From Vagococcus acidifermentans (GTDB taxonomy: Bacteria > Bacillota > Bacilli > Lactobacillales > Vagococcaceae), in contig NZ_NGKC01000014.1 of NCBI RefSeq assembly GCF_003987655.1, forward strand, positions 1 to 64,000: a stretch of 64,000 nucleotides of DNA, written 5' to 3'. The notes beneath the pieces were generated by a model. That model was not told the DNA's origin and did no database searches. It was given only the letters and a program-made list of their open reading frames with translations. This document shows, piece by piece, positions 36,039 to 44,596 of this stretch. Position 1 is the first letter of the stretch. Each line of letters starts with the position of its first letter. A program made the translations under genes and the position numbers.

Positions 36039-36635
36039 TTATGTTGCCACCCATTGGTTATAGGTTTCGATTGCTTTCGGATAAATTTTTGCGTTTGTCT
36101 GCACTAAATGCAGCAACGTGTGTTTCGATTCATACCTTACGGCTGCGTCCAAATTTTCCCTTGCCAACTGTCTTGCTCTGTCCACACCTGGAAATTTTCT
36201 TCCTGGCTCGATATAATCGGCCACATAAATCAGCTTGTCCAGCAAAGTCATCTCCGCTGAGCCGATCGTATGCAGACGAATCGCCTGAAGAATCGTCTCG
36301 TCTTTCAGTCCCAGCTCCTGTTCCGCCAAATACGCTCCCAGCTCCGCATGCCAGATTGGATTGCCATAGGCGAGCAGTTCCGGTTCAAACACGCCCTGTG
36401 CGACCAGTGCCGCCATTTCGTCATCCGGCCGTTCTTTGGCGTAATCATGGGTTAAAGCCGCAATACTGGTTTTTTCCAAATCACCGTTGTACTGTTCGGC
36501 CAGTGCCAAAGCGGTTGCTTCCACTCTCAGCACATGCTTGAAGCGTTTTTCTTTCATTTGACGGCGGACTTTTTCAATCAATTGTTCCCGCGTGTAAGGA
36601 ATCAGCTGCTGCGTGTAAACCAGTCCACTACTCAT
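36039..36635 (-). CDS. yqeK: YqeK, HD-domain Ap4A hydrolase
   Basis: A 198-residue HD-superfamily phosphohydrolase; YqeK homologues cleave diadenosine tetraphosphate symmetrically to ADP. The metal ligands are in KHVLRVEATALALA (first His), AALTHDYAKERP (the HD pair) and IWHAELGAYLAEQE. It overlaps the nadD end by 8 nt. Confidence 0.94.
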   Translation of the reverse strand: MSSGLVYTQQLIPYTREQLIEKVRRQMKEKRFKHVLRVEATALALAEQYNGDLEKTSIAALTHDYAKERPDDEMAALVAQGVFEPELLAYGNPIWHAELGAYLAEQELGLKDETILQAIRLHTIGSAEMTLLDKLIYVADYIEPGRKFPGVDRARQLARENLDAAVRYESKHTLLHLVQTNAKIYPKAIETYNQWVAT

Positions 36636-37275
36636 CTAAATACAATCCTTTTTCCTGAATATAGTCTATCACACTATCCGGTGTAAAATACTTGATGGAA
36701 CAGCCGGCTGCCACTTTTTTACGAATCAGCGACGAGCTGATATCGATGGCGGGGACATCCACCCAAATAATCGGATAAGGTGATGTGTTGGCACACTGCG
36801 GCCGCTTGATGCCGACAAATTGGACCATGTCGACCAGCTCGGCGATGCGGTGCCATTTCGGCAGATATTCTACCATATCTCCGCCGATAATGAAATAGTA
36901 ATCCACGCCAGGGTTGCGTTCAATCAGCTCTTTCATCGTATCGTACGTATAACTTTTGCCTTGCCGGCGGATTTCCGTCAGTTCCAAATCCAAATTATTA
37001 TTGGTGGCAACTGATTTTTTCAGCATCTCGATGCGGTCTTCAGCGTTGATGGTCGTCTTCTGATCCACATGCGGCGGCTCAAAACTCGGCATCAGGTAAA
37101 TTTTATCCAAACCCAGCTGATGGTAGACCTGATCTGCAATAATCAAATGGGCATAATGGACCGGGTTAAAATTCCCGCCTAAAATACCGACCGCTTTGCG
37201 TTCGCCATTGGTCATGAAAGAAGGTTGAGCATCAACGACTGTTGTCACCAGCGGACTTACCTTGTTTCTACTCAT
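36628..37275 (-). CDS. nadD: Nicotinate-nucleotide adenylyltransferase NadD
   Basis: A ~215-residue enzyme converting nicotinate mononucleotide and ATP to deamido-NAD. The dinucleotide-binding motif GILGGNFNPVHYAHL is visible, with SSSLIRKKVAAG near the end as the ISSTxIR-type motif. The start is the ATG at 37273-37275 (MSRNKVSP), with GAGG 8 nt upstream; an earlier in-frame start lies within yhbY. An N-terminal extension of about 28 residues precedes the Rossmann fold. Confidence 0.95.
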   Translation of the reverse strand: MSRNKVSPLVTTVVDAQPSFMTNGERKAVGILGGNFNPVHYAHLIIADQVYHQLGLDKIYLMPSFEPPHVDQKTTINAEDRIEMLKKSVATNNNLDLELTEIRRQGKSYTYDTMKELIERNPGVDYYFIIGGDMVEYLPKWHRIAELVDMVQFVGIKRPQCANTSPYPIIWVDVPAIDISSSLIRKKVAAGCSIKYFTPDSVIDYIQEKGLYLDE

Positions 37276-37291
37276 ACTCTTCACCTCACTC

Positions 37292-37603
37292 TCAAATACG
37301 CTTGACCTCACGCGATATTGTCTGATATTTTTCTTTCGAAGACGGCTTATACACTACCAGTATCCGTCCGATTATCTGTACAACATCACAGTGAAGTGTT
37401 TCCGCCAATACATCAGCAACTTCTTCAATGACTTCATCTGTGTTTTGCAGCAGGGAAATTTTGATTAATTCTCTCTTCTCAAGCACCTCATCAATCTGAG
37501 CGAGCAGGTTGTCGCTGATTCCGCCTTTGCCTATCTGGACGACCGGCTGCAGATGGTGGGCCTGACTGCGTAAAAACCGCTTTTGCTTTCCTCGTAATGT
37601 CAT
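37292..37603 (-). CDS. yhbY: YhbY-family RNA-binding protein
   Basis: A 103-residue single CRM-domain protein that associates with pre-50S ribosomal particles. GKQKRFLRSQAHHLQPVVQI and GKGGISDNLLAQIDEVLEKR form the KH-like core with the GKGG loop. In Bacillus (yqeI) aroE lies upstream of it; here aroE is absent and yqeH is the direct neighbour. Confidence 0.95.
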   Translation of the reverse strand: MTLRGKQKRFLRSQAHHLQPVVQIGKGGISDNLLAQIDEVLEKRELIKISLLQNTDEVIEEVADVLAETLHCDVVQIIGRILVVYKPSSKEKYQTISREVKRI

Positions 37604-37618
37604 ATTGACACCTTCTTC

Positions 37619-38728
37619 CTATATTAGCGCGCGACGTCTGACAACGGTCACGCCTTTTGGTGCCCAGCCTGCCACAATCCCCGGTTCTGTTACCGTGATC
37701 CAGCCGAGCCCGGCGAACACGATATCCGTTTTCTCCTTGATTGAAAACTCGAACCGCACCAGTTCAGGAAACGACTCCCGTTCTGCCTCACGGGGCGGCT
37801 GCAGCAGCCCGCCGACATGTTTATCATAAAACGCGTCGGCATTGGCAAGTTTTGTCCGGTGGATGGATACATCATTCGACACATAAGCAACAAATGAGCT
37901 TTTTTCGCCGCGGAGATAATCAAAACGTGCCAACCCGCCTAAAAAGAGTGTCTGACCAGAATGAAGCTGGTAAACTTTCGGCTTGATTTCCTTCGTCGGC
38001 GCAATGATGCGCATGTCCTTTTTGCCGAGATAGTGGGCCATCTGATGCCGGTGGATAATCCCCGGTGTATCAATCAGATAGTGACCGTCCTCCAGCGGAA
38101 TTTCGATTTTGTCTAATGTCGTGCCCGGAAATTGCGACGTCGTGATAACATCCCGCACACCGCTGACCGTATCAATGATGCTGTTGATCAATGTCGACTT
38201 GCCCACATTGGTCACGCCGACGACGATGACGTCCCGGCCATCGCGGTGAGACTCAATCACTTCCAGCAGCTCCGCCATTTCGTGCTTTCTTTTCGCACTG
38301 GTCAAACAGACATCGACCGGTTTCAAGCCGGCTTCGCGCGCCTGTTCCTTCATCCAATGAATCAGTTTAGACCGTTTCAGCGACTTGGGCAAAATATCGA
38401 CCTTGTTCCCTACAAGCAAGACCGGGTTAGCGCCGACAAAGCGGTGCAGCCCCGGAATCAGACTGCCGTTGAAATCAAAAATATCCACGACGTTGACAAT
38501 CAGCGCCTCTGTTTCGCCAATGCTGTTCAGCAAGCGCAAAAAATCATCATCTGTCAACGAAATATCTTGAATGTCATTGTAGTGTCTTAATCGGAAACAC
38601 CGCTGACAGTACACTTCACCGGCTGCTAAACCTTTCTCAAGCGCAGACTTCGGGGTGTAGCCAATCTCCCCTGGTGCGTCCGTCTGGATGACAGAGCCGC
38701 AGCCGATACACCGTAATGTTTCACTCAT
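37619..38728 (-). CDS. yqeH: YqeH ribosome biogenesis GTPase
   Basis: A ~369-residue circularly permuted GTPase needed for 30S assembly. An N-terminal zinc finger (CIGCGS ... YCQRCFRL) precedes the G domain in permuted order: G4 VGNKVDILPKS, G1 GVTNVGKSTLIN, then G3 LIDTPG. The start is the ATG at 38726-38728 (MSETLRCIGC); an earlier GTG is too close to the Shine-Dalgarno. Overlaps the yqeG end by 8 nt. Confidence 0.95.
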   Translation of the reverse strand: MSETLRCIGCGSVIQTDAPGEIGYTPKSALEKGLAAGEVYCQRCFRLRHYNDIQDISLTDDDFLRLLNSIGETEALIVNVVDIFDFNGSLIPGLHRFVGANPVLLVGNKVDILPKSLKRSKLIHWMKEQAREAGLKPVDVCLTSAKRKHEMAELLEVIESHRDGRDVIVVGVTNVGKSTLINSIIDTVSGVRDVITTSQFPGTTLDKIEIPLEDGHYLIDTPGIIHRHQMAHYLGKKDMRIIAPTKEIKPKVYQLHSGQTLFLGGLARFDYLRGEKSSFVAYVSNDVSIHRTKLANADAFYDKHVGGLLQPPREAERESFPELVRFEFSIKEKTDIVFAGLGWITVTEPGIVAGWAPKGVTVVRRRALI

Positions 38729-39251
38729 GAATGTCACTTCTCCATTTCATATCTGCATGATTAGCCAGCAAATGAGACATCACGACCCGCTCCATCGCCC
38801 GGTTGATACGGGTGTTCCAGCCATCTGTCTCAACAAGCGGTTTGACTAAAATCGAACGGATTCCCGCGCCGTTTGCCCCGCGGATATCCGTCATCAACTG
38901 GTCGCCGACCATCACCATTTTTTCCGGCGGCAAATTCAATTGCTTTTCCGCTTTTCTAAATCCTCTGCCAAACGGCTTCATCGCACGCGAAACGTACTCC
39001 AAGCCCAGATGCTTCACCGCTCTGTCTATCCGGGAAGCTTTGTTGTTTGACACAACAACGACCGGAATCCCCGCCTGCTTCATCGTTTCAATCCAGTGCA
39101 GCATTTCTTCCGTGCCGTCGGGATTGTTCCAGGCAGTCAATGTATTATCTAAATCGGCAAGCACGGCTTCGATGCCGTGAGCCCTTAATTGTTCGGGTGT
39201 CAGTTGATAAATTGCTTCCAACATCCATGTCGGTTTAAACTTTGAAAACAT
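38721..39251 (-). CDS. yqeG: YqeG, HAD-IIIA family phosphatase
   Basis: A 176-residue HAD phosphatase. The nucleophile motif is LADLDNTLTAW, motif II VVVSNN, and motif IV GDQLMTDIRGANGAG. In the family it resembles mitochondrial phosphatidylglycerophosphate phosphatase, but the bacterial substrate is not certain. First gene of the cluster; GGAAAGGAG precedes the ATG. Confidence 0.93.
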   Translation of the reverse strand: MFSKFKPTWMLEAIYQLTPEQLRAHGIEAVLADLDNTLTAWNNPDGTEEMLHWIETMKQAGIPVVVVSNNKASRIDRAVKHLGLEYVSRAMKPFGRGFRKAEKQLNLPPEKMVMVGDQLMTDIRGANGAGIRSILVKPLVETDGWNTRINRAMERVVMSHLLANHADMKWRSDIHE

Positions 39252-39274
39252 GAAAGCTCCTTTCCATAAAAACA

Positions 39275-39313
39275 GGAGTACTCCTGCAGTACTCCAACAT
39301 TAGGAATATTATA
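39275..39313 (-). promoter_or_regulatory. Promoter -10 and 5' UTR hairpin of the yqeG operon
   Basis: On the minus strand a TATAAT (39308-39313) is followed, starting about 13 bp downstream, by the inverted repeat GGAGTACT/AGTACTCC (39288-39295 with 39275-39282, loop of 5). The hairpin would be near the 5' end of the mRNA, upstream of the Shine-Dalgarno. No T-run follows, so it is not a terminator; transcript protection or an operator are possible. Confidence 0.45.
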
Positions 39314-39511
39314 CGCTATTTTCGCAAAAAATTCATCTATTTGCACAGTGTTTGCTAAAAATCTGCTTTTTTATTAAAAAAATGCTGATTGTTTTTTTAA
39401 TGTTTTTTTTAACGTCAAAAACCGTGCCAGTAAATATATGTAAGCCTTCAACCTATGTCAATCAAGGCACATCCGTATCCGCTTACAAATAGTTCGTTTA
39501 TTTTCTAATGC

Positions 39512-39541
39512 TTTACAAAACTTTGTAAAATAGACTATAAT
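39512..39541 (+). promoter_or_regulatory. Promoter of the amino-acid ABC importer operon
   Basis: TTTACA (39512-39517), an 18-nt spacer and TATAAT (39536-39541). The -35 is embedded in an inverted repeat TTACAAA/CTTTGTAA (39513-39528). Downstream are ATTCTAAT/ATTAGAAT (39540-39547, 39560-39567) and a direct repeat ATTAGAATT (39560-39568, 39571-39579), likely regulator sites. Confidence 0.6.
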
Positions 39542-39608
39542 TCTAATGTTACACTTTATATTAGAATTGAATTAGAATTCAAAATATATTTTTAATGGAG
39601 GGATTGCG

Positions 39609-40340
39609 ATGATTACTTTTAAGGACGTCGAAAAATACTACGGTCAATTTCACGCGTTAAAAAATATCAATCTGGAAATCAAAAAAGGAGAAGTGGTCGT
39701 TGCAATAGGACCATCCGGCTCCGGCAAAAGTACCCTGCTGCGCTGTATCAATGCACTGGAGGAAATTTCATCAGGCGAACTGATTGTCAACGGAGTCCAC
39801 ATCAATGACCCGAAAACCAATTTGAATGACGTGCGAAAAAATCTTGGCATGGTATTCCAGCATTTTAACTTGTATCCGCATAAGACTGTTTTGGAAAACA
39901 TTATTCTGGCACCGATGAAAGTGCTGAAAGAGCCGAGAGAACAAGCCGTTGTCACCGCTGAAAGCCTGCTGGAGAGAGTCGGTATGCTGGATAAAAAAGA
40001 TGCTTACCCGAATCAGCTTTCAGGAGGACAGCAGCAGCGTATCGCCATCGCACGCAGTTTGGCAATGAAGCCGGACATCATGTTGTTTGACGAACCGACT
40101 TCCGCACTGGACCCGGAAATGGTCGGCGAAGTACTGGACGTCATGAAAAAACTCGCCGCTGACGAAGGCATGACAATGGTCGTCGTGACACATGAAATGG
40201 GCTTTGCCCGCGAAGTGGCGGACCGGGTCATTTTTATGGCTGACGGACAGATTCTCGAAGACCGGGAAGCAAATGCTTTTTACGAAAATCCGCAAGATGA
40301 ACGGGCAAAACAATTCTTAAGCAAAATTATCAACCATTAA
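39609..40340 (+). CDS. Polar amino-acid ABC importer, ATP-binding subunit (GlnQ type)
   Basis: A 243-residue ATPase powering uptake of glutamine, glutamate or aspartate-like amino acids. Walker [10 protein letters not shown] at 33-41, signature LSGGQQQR, Walker [15 protein letters not shown] and H-loop VVTHE. Starts a four-gene operon with a solute-binding lipoprotein and two permeases. GGAGGG lies upstream of the ATG. Confidence 0.94.
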   Translation: MITFKDVEKYYGQFHALKNINLEIKKGEVVVAIGPSGSGKSTLLRCINALEEISSGELIVNGVHINDPKTNLNDVRKNLGMVFQHFNLYPHKTVLENIILAPMKVLKEPREQAVVTAESLLERVGMLDKKDAYPNQLSGGQQQRIAIARSLAMKPDIMLFDEPTSALDPEMVGEVLDVMKKLAADEGMTMVVVTHEMGFAREVADRVIFMADGQILEDREANAFYENPQDERAKQFLSKIINH

Positions 40341-40359
40341 AAGACAGGAGGACGTTACT

Positions 40360-41166
40360 ATGAAAAAATTTACTCACCTGCTTCCTGTTCTAGCAGCAGC
40401 TTTGTCGGCTCTGTTCTTGCTGTCAGCATGCAGCGCCAAGAGCTTGTCCGACGAAGATGCACTGGAAAGAATTCAGAACAGCAAAAAAATCGTTTGGGGC
40501 GTCAAAAACGACACCCGGCTGTTTGGTCTGATGAATATCGAAACCCGGCAAGTCGAAGGGTTCGATATTGATATTGCCAAAGCTATTACAGAAGATATTC
40601 TGGGCGAAGACGGACAAGCCGAATTTGTGGAAGTGACATCCAAGACACGGATTCCCCTGCTGAAAAACGCCAACATCGATGCCATCATCGCCACTATGAC
40701 CATCAGCGAAGAGCGGAAAAAACAAGTCGATTTCTCGGATGTCTACTTTGCTGCCGGACAGGCCTTACTGGTCAAAAAAGGCAGCCCCATCAAAAGCGTG
40801 GAAGACCTCGATGCCTCAACAACAGTCCTAGCCGTTAAAGGGTCGACGTCAGCAGATAATATCCGCGAGCATGCCCCAAAGGCTAAAGTACTTGAGCTGG
40901 AAAACTACGCAGAAGCATTCACTGCCCTGCAGTCCGGCCAGGGCGACGCGATGACGACTGATAACAGTATCTTGATGGGGATGGCTGAAGCCAATCCGGA
41001 CTATACATTGGCAGGCGGCAACTTCACAGACGAACCGTACGGCATTGCCATCAACAAAGAACAGGATAATTTTCTGAACCGCGTCAATCAAGCGCTGAAA
41101 ACCATACAGGAAAATGGCACTTATCAAGAAATCTACGACAAATGGTTCAGTGGCATTGAAAATTAG
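40360..41166 (+). CDS. Amino-acid-binding lipoprotein of the ABC importer
   Basis: A 268-residue SBP_bac_3-type binding protein anchored outside the membrane. A type II signal peptide ends in the lipobox LLSACS, with Cys24 as the lipidated residue. FDIDIAKAI, TISEERKKQVDFSDVYF and LAVKGSTSADNI are family signatures. The pattern fits glutamate/glutamine rather than basic amino acids, but specificity is inferred. Confidence 0.92.
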   Translation: MKKFTHLLPVLAAALSALFLLSACSAKSLSDEDALERIQNSKKIVWGVKNDTRLFGLMNIETRQVEGFDIDIAKAITEDILGEDGQAEFVEVTSKTRIPLLKNANIDAIIATMTISEERKKQVDFSDVYFAAGQALLVKKGSPIKSVEDLDASTTVLAVKGSTSADNIREHAPKAKVLELENYAEAFTALQSGQGDAMTTDNSILMGMAEANPDYTLAGGNFTDEPYGIAINKEQDNFLNRVNQALKTIQENGTYQEIYDKWFSGIEN

Positions 41167-41184
41167 AGAAGGGAGCAGCTACTT

Positions 41185-41832
41185 ATGTGGGAACTGTTTA
41201 TCACCCATAAAGACGTCCTCATCGAAGGACTAAAGGTCACACTTATGGCCAGCTTTATTGCCTTGGCTGCCAGTCTGCTCATCGGGACATTTATGGCTAT
41301 CTTGCAAGTCATACCCAACAAATTTTTAGCAAAACTGGCTGCCATTTACGTCAACTTTTTCCGAAACGTACCGTTGTTGATCATTGTGATGTTTTTCTTC
41401 GTCGTGGTGCCGATGTACGGCATCCCATTTGACGGCTTTACATCTGGAACAGTCGGACTGACGCTATACACGTCCGCCTTTATTGCCGACACCGTCCGGG
41501 CAGGAATTGTCGGTATTCCAAAAGGGCAGATGGAAGCCGGGCTGGCTTCCGGTTTAAAATACTATCAAGTGATGTGGCATATCATTTTGCCTCAGGCGTT
41601 TAAAATTGTGATCCCGCCGCTTGGCAACCAGTTCATCAATCTGGTCAAAAACTCATCCATTCTGGCGATGGTCACAGGAGCCGACTTGATGTATCAAGGA
41701 GACCTGATTGCCAGTCAAACATTTGACACAATCGGCACATACACATTGATTGGACTGTTTTATCTGGTCATGACTCTGCCGGTATCCTATTTGATGAAAT
41801 ACATCGAAAATCGTTTAGCAGAAGAACATTAG
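41185..41832 (+). CDS. Amino-acid ABC importer permease, first subunit
   Basis: A 215-residue HisM/GlnP-family permease with about five spans. The EAA loop that docks the ATPase is EAGLASGLKYYQVMWHIILP. Pairs with the next gene as a heterodimer. Confidence 0.92.
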   Translation: MWELFITHKDVLIEGLKVTLMASFIALAASLLIGTFMAILQVIPNKFLAKLAAIYVNFFRNVPLLIIVMFFFVVVPMYGIPFDGFTSGTVGLTLYTSAFIADTVRAGIVGIPKGQMEAGLASGLKYYQVMWHIILPQAFKIVIPPLGNQFINLVKNSSILAMVTGADLMYQGDLIASQTFDTIGTYTLIGLFYLVMTLPVSYLMKYIENRLAEEH

Positions 41833-41847
41833 AAAGGAGGCTGCACT

Positions 41848-42501
41848 ATGGATTTTTTTCAAGCTTTTTCATGGGTAAATATCCGGTTTCTGTTTGACGG
41901 GCTGATGGTGACCATTCAAGTCGCTGTCCTGTCCATCATTTTAAGTTTTATTTTCGGAGGCATTCTCGGTGTGATTCGTTACATGAAAATTCCTGTCGTC
42001 TCCAAAATAGTCGGTTTGATCATTGACATCATCCGAAATCTGCCGCTGTTGTTAATTATCTTCTTTACCTATTTTGCCTTGCCGCAAATCGGTATCCAGT
42101 TCAGCATCTTCGGTTCGGCTGTCGCAGCTATGACGATTTTCGAATCGGCCATGTTATCAGAAATCATCCGTGCCGGACTGCTTTCCGTCCCGCCCGGTCA
42201 ATTCGAAGCGGGGCGCTCGACAGGTCTGAGCTATTTTCAGACACTATACTACATCGTGTTTCCGCAAGGGATTAAACTGATGATTCCGCCGCTAGTCAGT
42301 CAGTTCATTTCATTAATCCGTGACACATCTTTGGCCGTCATCATTTCACTGCCGGAGTTGACACATCACGCAAAAATCATTTATGCACAAGACCCGACCG
42401 CCGTGCTGCCGATGTTCTTTGCCATGACACTTTGCTATTTCGTCATTTGTTATTCATTGTCGTTGCTGGCAAATTACTTCGAAAAACGACTGGCCGTTTA
42501 A
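41848..42501 (+). CDS. Amino-acid ABC importer permease, second subunit
   Basis: A 217-residue permease homologous to the preceding one. The EAA loop reads EAGRSTGLSYFQTLYYIVFP. AAAGGAGG precedes the ATG; the operon ends at the terminator 15 bp downstream. Confidence 0.92.
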   Translation: MDFFQAFSWVNIRFLFDGLMVTIQVAVLSIILSFIFGGILGVIRYMKIPVVSKIVGLIIDIIRNLPLLLIIFFTYFALPQIGIQFSIFGSAVAAMTIFESAMLSEIIRAGLLSVPPGQFEAGRSTGLSYFQTLYYIVFPQGIKLMIPPLVSQFISLIRDTSLAVIISLPELTHHAKIIYAQDPTAVLPMFFAMTLCYFVICYSLSLLANYFEKRLAV

Positions 42502-42515
42502 ACACTCTCTACCCC

Positions 42516-42546
42516 AACAGACAGCATGATGCTGTCTGTTTTTTTT
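42516..42546 (+). terminator. Terminator of the amino-acid importer operon
   Basis: AACAGACAGCA (42516-42526), loop TGA, TGCTGTCTGTT (42530-42540), followed by a long T-run. Confidence 0.93.
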
Positions 42547-42569
42547 TACACATTTTTTCTAAAAAAGTG

Positions 42570-42607
42570 TATAATGAACAATGAAATCAACCGCACGACA
42601 GTCGTGC
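42570..42607 (+). promoter_or_regulatory. -10 box and 15-bp palindrome before a small gene
   Basis: TATAAT at 42570-42575, then a perfect palindrome GCACGAC-A-GTCGTGC (42593-42607) that ends just before the Shine-Dalgarno GGGAG (42611-42615). The palindrome could be an operator or could form a hairpin that covers the ribosome entry region. Confidence 0.5.
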
Positions 42608-42623
42608 AAAGGGAGTGCTTATT

Positions 42624-42935
42624 ATGCCAACACAATCTGACATTTTAACTGTCGCCATGACATTGTTTCACGAACCGGAGATTATCCGAAAAAACTATTT
42701 GGAAGTCCATATCCCATATAAAGCTTTGCAGGACTATGCCACCAAGGAAGAATTGGCTGCTCTTTTCCCAAGGGATTTGTCAGTTTCTTTTGAACACTTG
42801 GTCGATATCACGCCGCTTGAAAAGCTGGCGAATCAGTTGCTGCAAACAAAAAAAGGAACCTTTGTCCTGAATGTCTTTTTTAATCAGCAGACAGCAACCG
42901 ATTATTTGGCACTGATTGCCTCTTATGTTTTATAA
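42624..42935 (+). CDS. Hypothetical protein, 103 residues
   Basis: Family not recognised. It begins MPTQSDILTVAMTLFHEPEI and has an alpha/beta look with a hydrophobic end (LNVFFN ... LALIASYVL), but no signal peptide, no clear membrane span and no cysteine. The ATG at 42624 has GGGAG 8 nt upstream; a GTG three codons earlier overlaps that site. Lies between the importer terminator and the promoter of an exonuclease gene, so it is a single-gene unit. Confidence 0.7.
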   Translation: MPTQSDILTVAMTLFHEPEIIRKNYLEVHIPYKALQDYATKEELAALFPRDLSVSFEHLVDITPLEKLANQLLQTKKGTFVLNVFFNQQTATDYLALIASYVL

Positions 42936-42937
42936 AG

Positions 42938-42966
42938 TTGAGTGCATCCCGGAAAGCCTGTATACT
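42938..42966 (+). promoter_or_regulatory. Sigma-A promoter of the DEDDh exonuclease gene
   Basis: TTGAGT (42938-42943), a 17-nt spacer and TATACT (42961-42966), 34 bp before the ATG. Confidence 0.6.
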
Positions 42967-43000
42967 GGAGAGACGATAAACCAGAAACGAGGAATCTCTT

Positions 43001-43594
43001 ATGAGCATCGATTTCATTGCTCTTGATTTTGAAACAGCCAATCAGCGAAAGGCCTCGCCCTGCTCTGTCGGCATGATCAAAGTCATAGACGGGGCAATCA
43101 AAGAATCTTTCTACACATTGATTAATCCCGAAGCGGCCTTCGACAGGTACAATATTTTTGTCCACGGCATCACGCCGGACATGACAGCCCGCTCTCCCAT
43201 CTATCCGTCGATTATCCCGGATATGCGTGACTTTATCAGCGAACTGCCGGTAGTTGCCCATTACGCACCGTTCGACATGTCCGTCATTCGTGAATCCAAT
43301 GCCCGTTATCAAGTCACTGATTTTCAATTAAAATACTTCGACAGTTACTACTTGTCCAAGGCATATTTGACCATGCCGAGTTACAAGCTGAATGTCCTCG
43401 CCGAGTACGTCGGTTTTACCTTTCAGCATCACCATGCCTTGGAAGACGCCAAAGCTTCAGCGGCGATTATCACTTATTTATGCCGCCAGCACAATATCCA
43501 GTCAATTGAAGAGCTGCTGCACCATGCCAACTACTCGGCATTCGGCACCGTGGACGGCTCGTCGGGAAACGGCTTTAGAAAAAAAGCACGCTGA
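43001..43594 (+). CDS. DnaQ-like DEDDh 3'-5' exonuclease
   Basis: A 197-residue exonuclease of the DNA polymerase III epsilon superfamily. Exo I is ALDFETANQ at about 7-15, Exo II lies around VVAHYAPFDMSV, and Exo III is HHALEDAKASA with the DEDDh histidine. No polymerase or helicase domain is attached, and the C-terminus (GSSGNGFRKKAR) is basic, suggesting DNA or RNA contact. Its exact role (repair, RNA turnover) cannot be assigned. Confidence 0.88.
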   Translation: MSIDFIALDFETANQRKASPCSVGMIKVIDGAIKESFYTLINPEAAFDRYNIFVHGITPDMTARSPIYPSIIPDMRDFISELPVVAHYAPFDMSVIRESNARYQVTDFQLKYFDSYYLSKAYLTMPSYKLNVLAEYVGFTFQHHHALEDAKASAAIITYLCRQHNIQSIEELLHHANYSAFGTVDGSSGNGFRKKAR

Positions 43595-43652
43595 AACACC
43601 TTGCCTGCCTTGCGCGATATTAACATTGAATGCGCAAGACAGGCAAGGTGTT
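43595..43652. terminator. Long hairpin between convergent genes
   Basis: AACACCTTGCCTG and CTTGCGC (43595-43615) pair with GCGCAAG and CAGGCAAGGTGTT (43632-43652) with a mismatch between the two blocks: a stem of about 20 bp. T-runs are weak, so it may act on both strands as a partial terminator. Confidence 0.65.
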
Positions 43653-43655
43653 ACT

Positions 43656-44594
43656 TTAAATGCGGCTTGTCCGTCGGCCTTTGACTACATTACTGATGAA
43701 GCAGACCAGCACATACAAGGTAACGGCAGCTGCCAAATAGTGTTCCAGTTTAGCAGCTGTGTTCAAAACTGACGAGATGCTGGGGAAAATACTACCCAAA
43801 TAACCAGCAAACAATGTTAATGCTGTGGCAGAAATGACCAGCGGGAAGGTCAGCGCTGCATGCGTCGGCTGAAATGGCAGTTTGATCAGCACCGGCAATT
43901 GACTGAGAACCCAGAGGTACAGAGCTTGCGCGACCAGCAATTGAAGAACGACAAACCAGACAGTTTTTACCTCAAACAGTGTGAGATACCCGGCAAGAAT
44001 CAGCGAAGCCGGTGCAGCCAAAATAGCAGCTGTTGGTTTCAGTTGGTCAGCTAGCGGGGCCACCCTTAACCGCCGGCTGACCAGCGGCAATAAAACTAAA
44101 AAGGCTAGCAGCCCAAACCAGTAAACACCTTTGCCAAACCGCTGCTGCTGAAACACCCCCGCCGTCATAGACACAGTGACAATTCCGACATAAACAATAA
44201 ACCATGCCGGCAATACTTGCTGCAAAGATTTTTGCCAGACGAATTTTTTCGTGAACCAAATCATCACCGACAGATGAATCGCTATCCCCGCAACCCAGAC
44301 CGCCTTAGCCAAAAATATACTTTGACCCGTCAGCGCTTTAGAAAGCAGTATCAGCGCCATGCTGTATGTCGGAAATGTTGCAGCCGCCGGCGCTTGCGAC
44401 ATGGCTGCCAGAAATCCCGGCCAATCCAAGCATAATTTCACTGTCACGATCACTAAGATAATAACCGCTAGCAACACTGCCCCACGACTGACCAAAGGCA
44501 CATCAGCGGACAGATTACTTAAACCGATTAGACTCAATGCTACTGCAGAAATCGGCAACGGAACGGCATGAAAAAAAGACTTTAAATTATTCAT
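43656..44594 (-). CDS. TDT-family (TehA/SLAC1-like) transporter
   Basis: A 312-residue membrane protein with about ten spans, resembling tellurite-resistance/dicarboxylate transporters and SLAC1-type anion channels. PLPISAVALSLIGLSNL at the start and ATFPTYSMALILLSKAL match the early spans, and PTHAALTFPLVISATAL the late ones. Substrate unknown; anion or organic-acid export is plausible. It starts 2 bp after the C_GCAxxG_C_C gene and lacks its own Shine-Dalgarno, so translation is probably coupled. Confidence 0.8.
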   Translation of the reverse strand: MNNLKSFFHAVPLPISAVALSLIGLSNLSADVPLVSRGAVLLAVIILVIVTVKLCLDWPGFLAAMSQAPAAATFPTYSMALILLSKALTGQSIFLAKAVWVAGIAIHLSVMIWFTKKFVWQKSLQQVLPAWFIVYVGIVTVSMTAGVFQQQRFGKGVYWFGLLAFLVLLPLVSRRLRVAPLADQLKPTAAILAAPASLILAGYLTLFEVKTVWFVVLQLLVAQALYLWVLSQLPVLIKLPFQPTHAALTFPLVISATALTLFAGYLGSIFPSISSVLNTAAKLEHYLAAAVTLYVLVCFISNVVKGRRTSRI

Positions 44595-44596
44595 TC

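Noticed and set aside
39512-39530. GlnR operator at the importer promoter
   Set aside because: The inverted repeat has ACA...TGT orientation, opposite to the GlnR consensus TGTNA-N7-TNACA.
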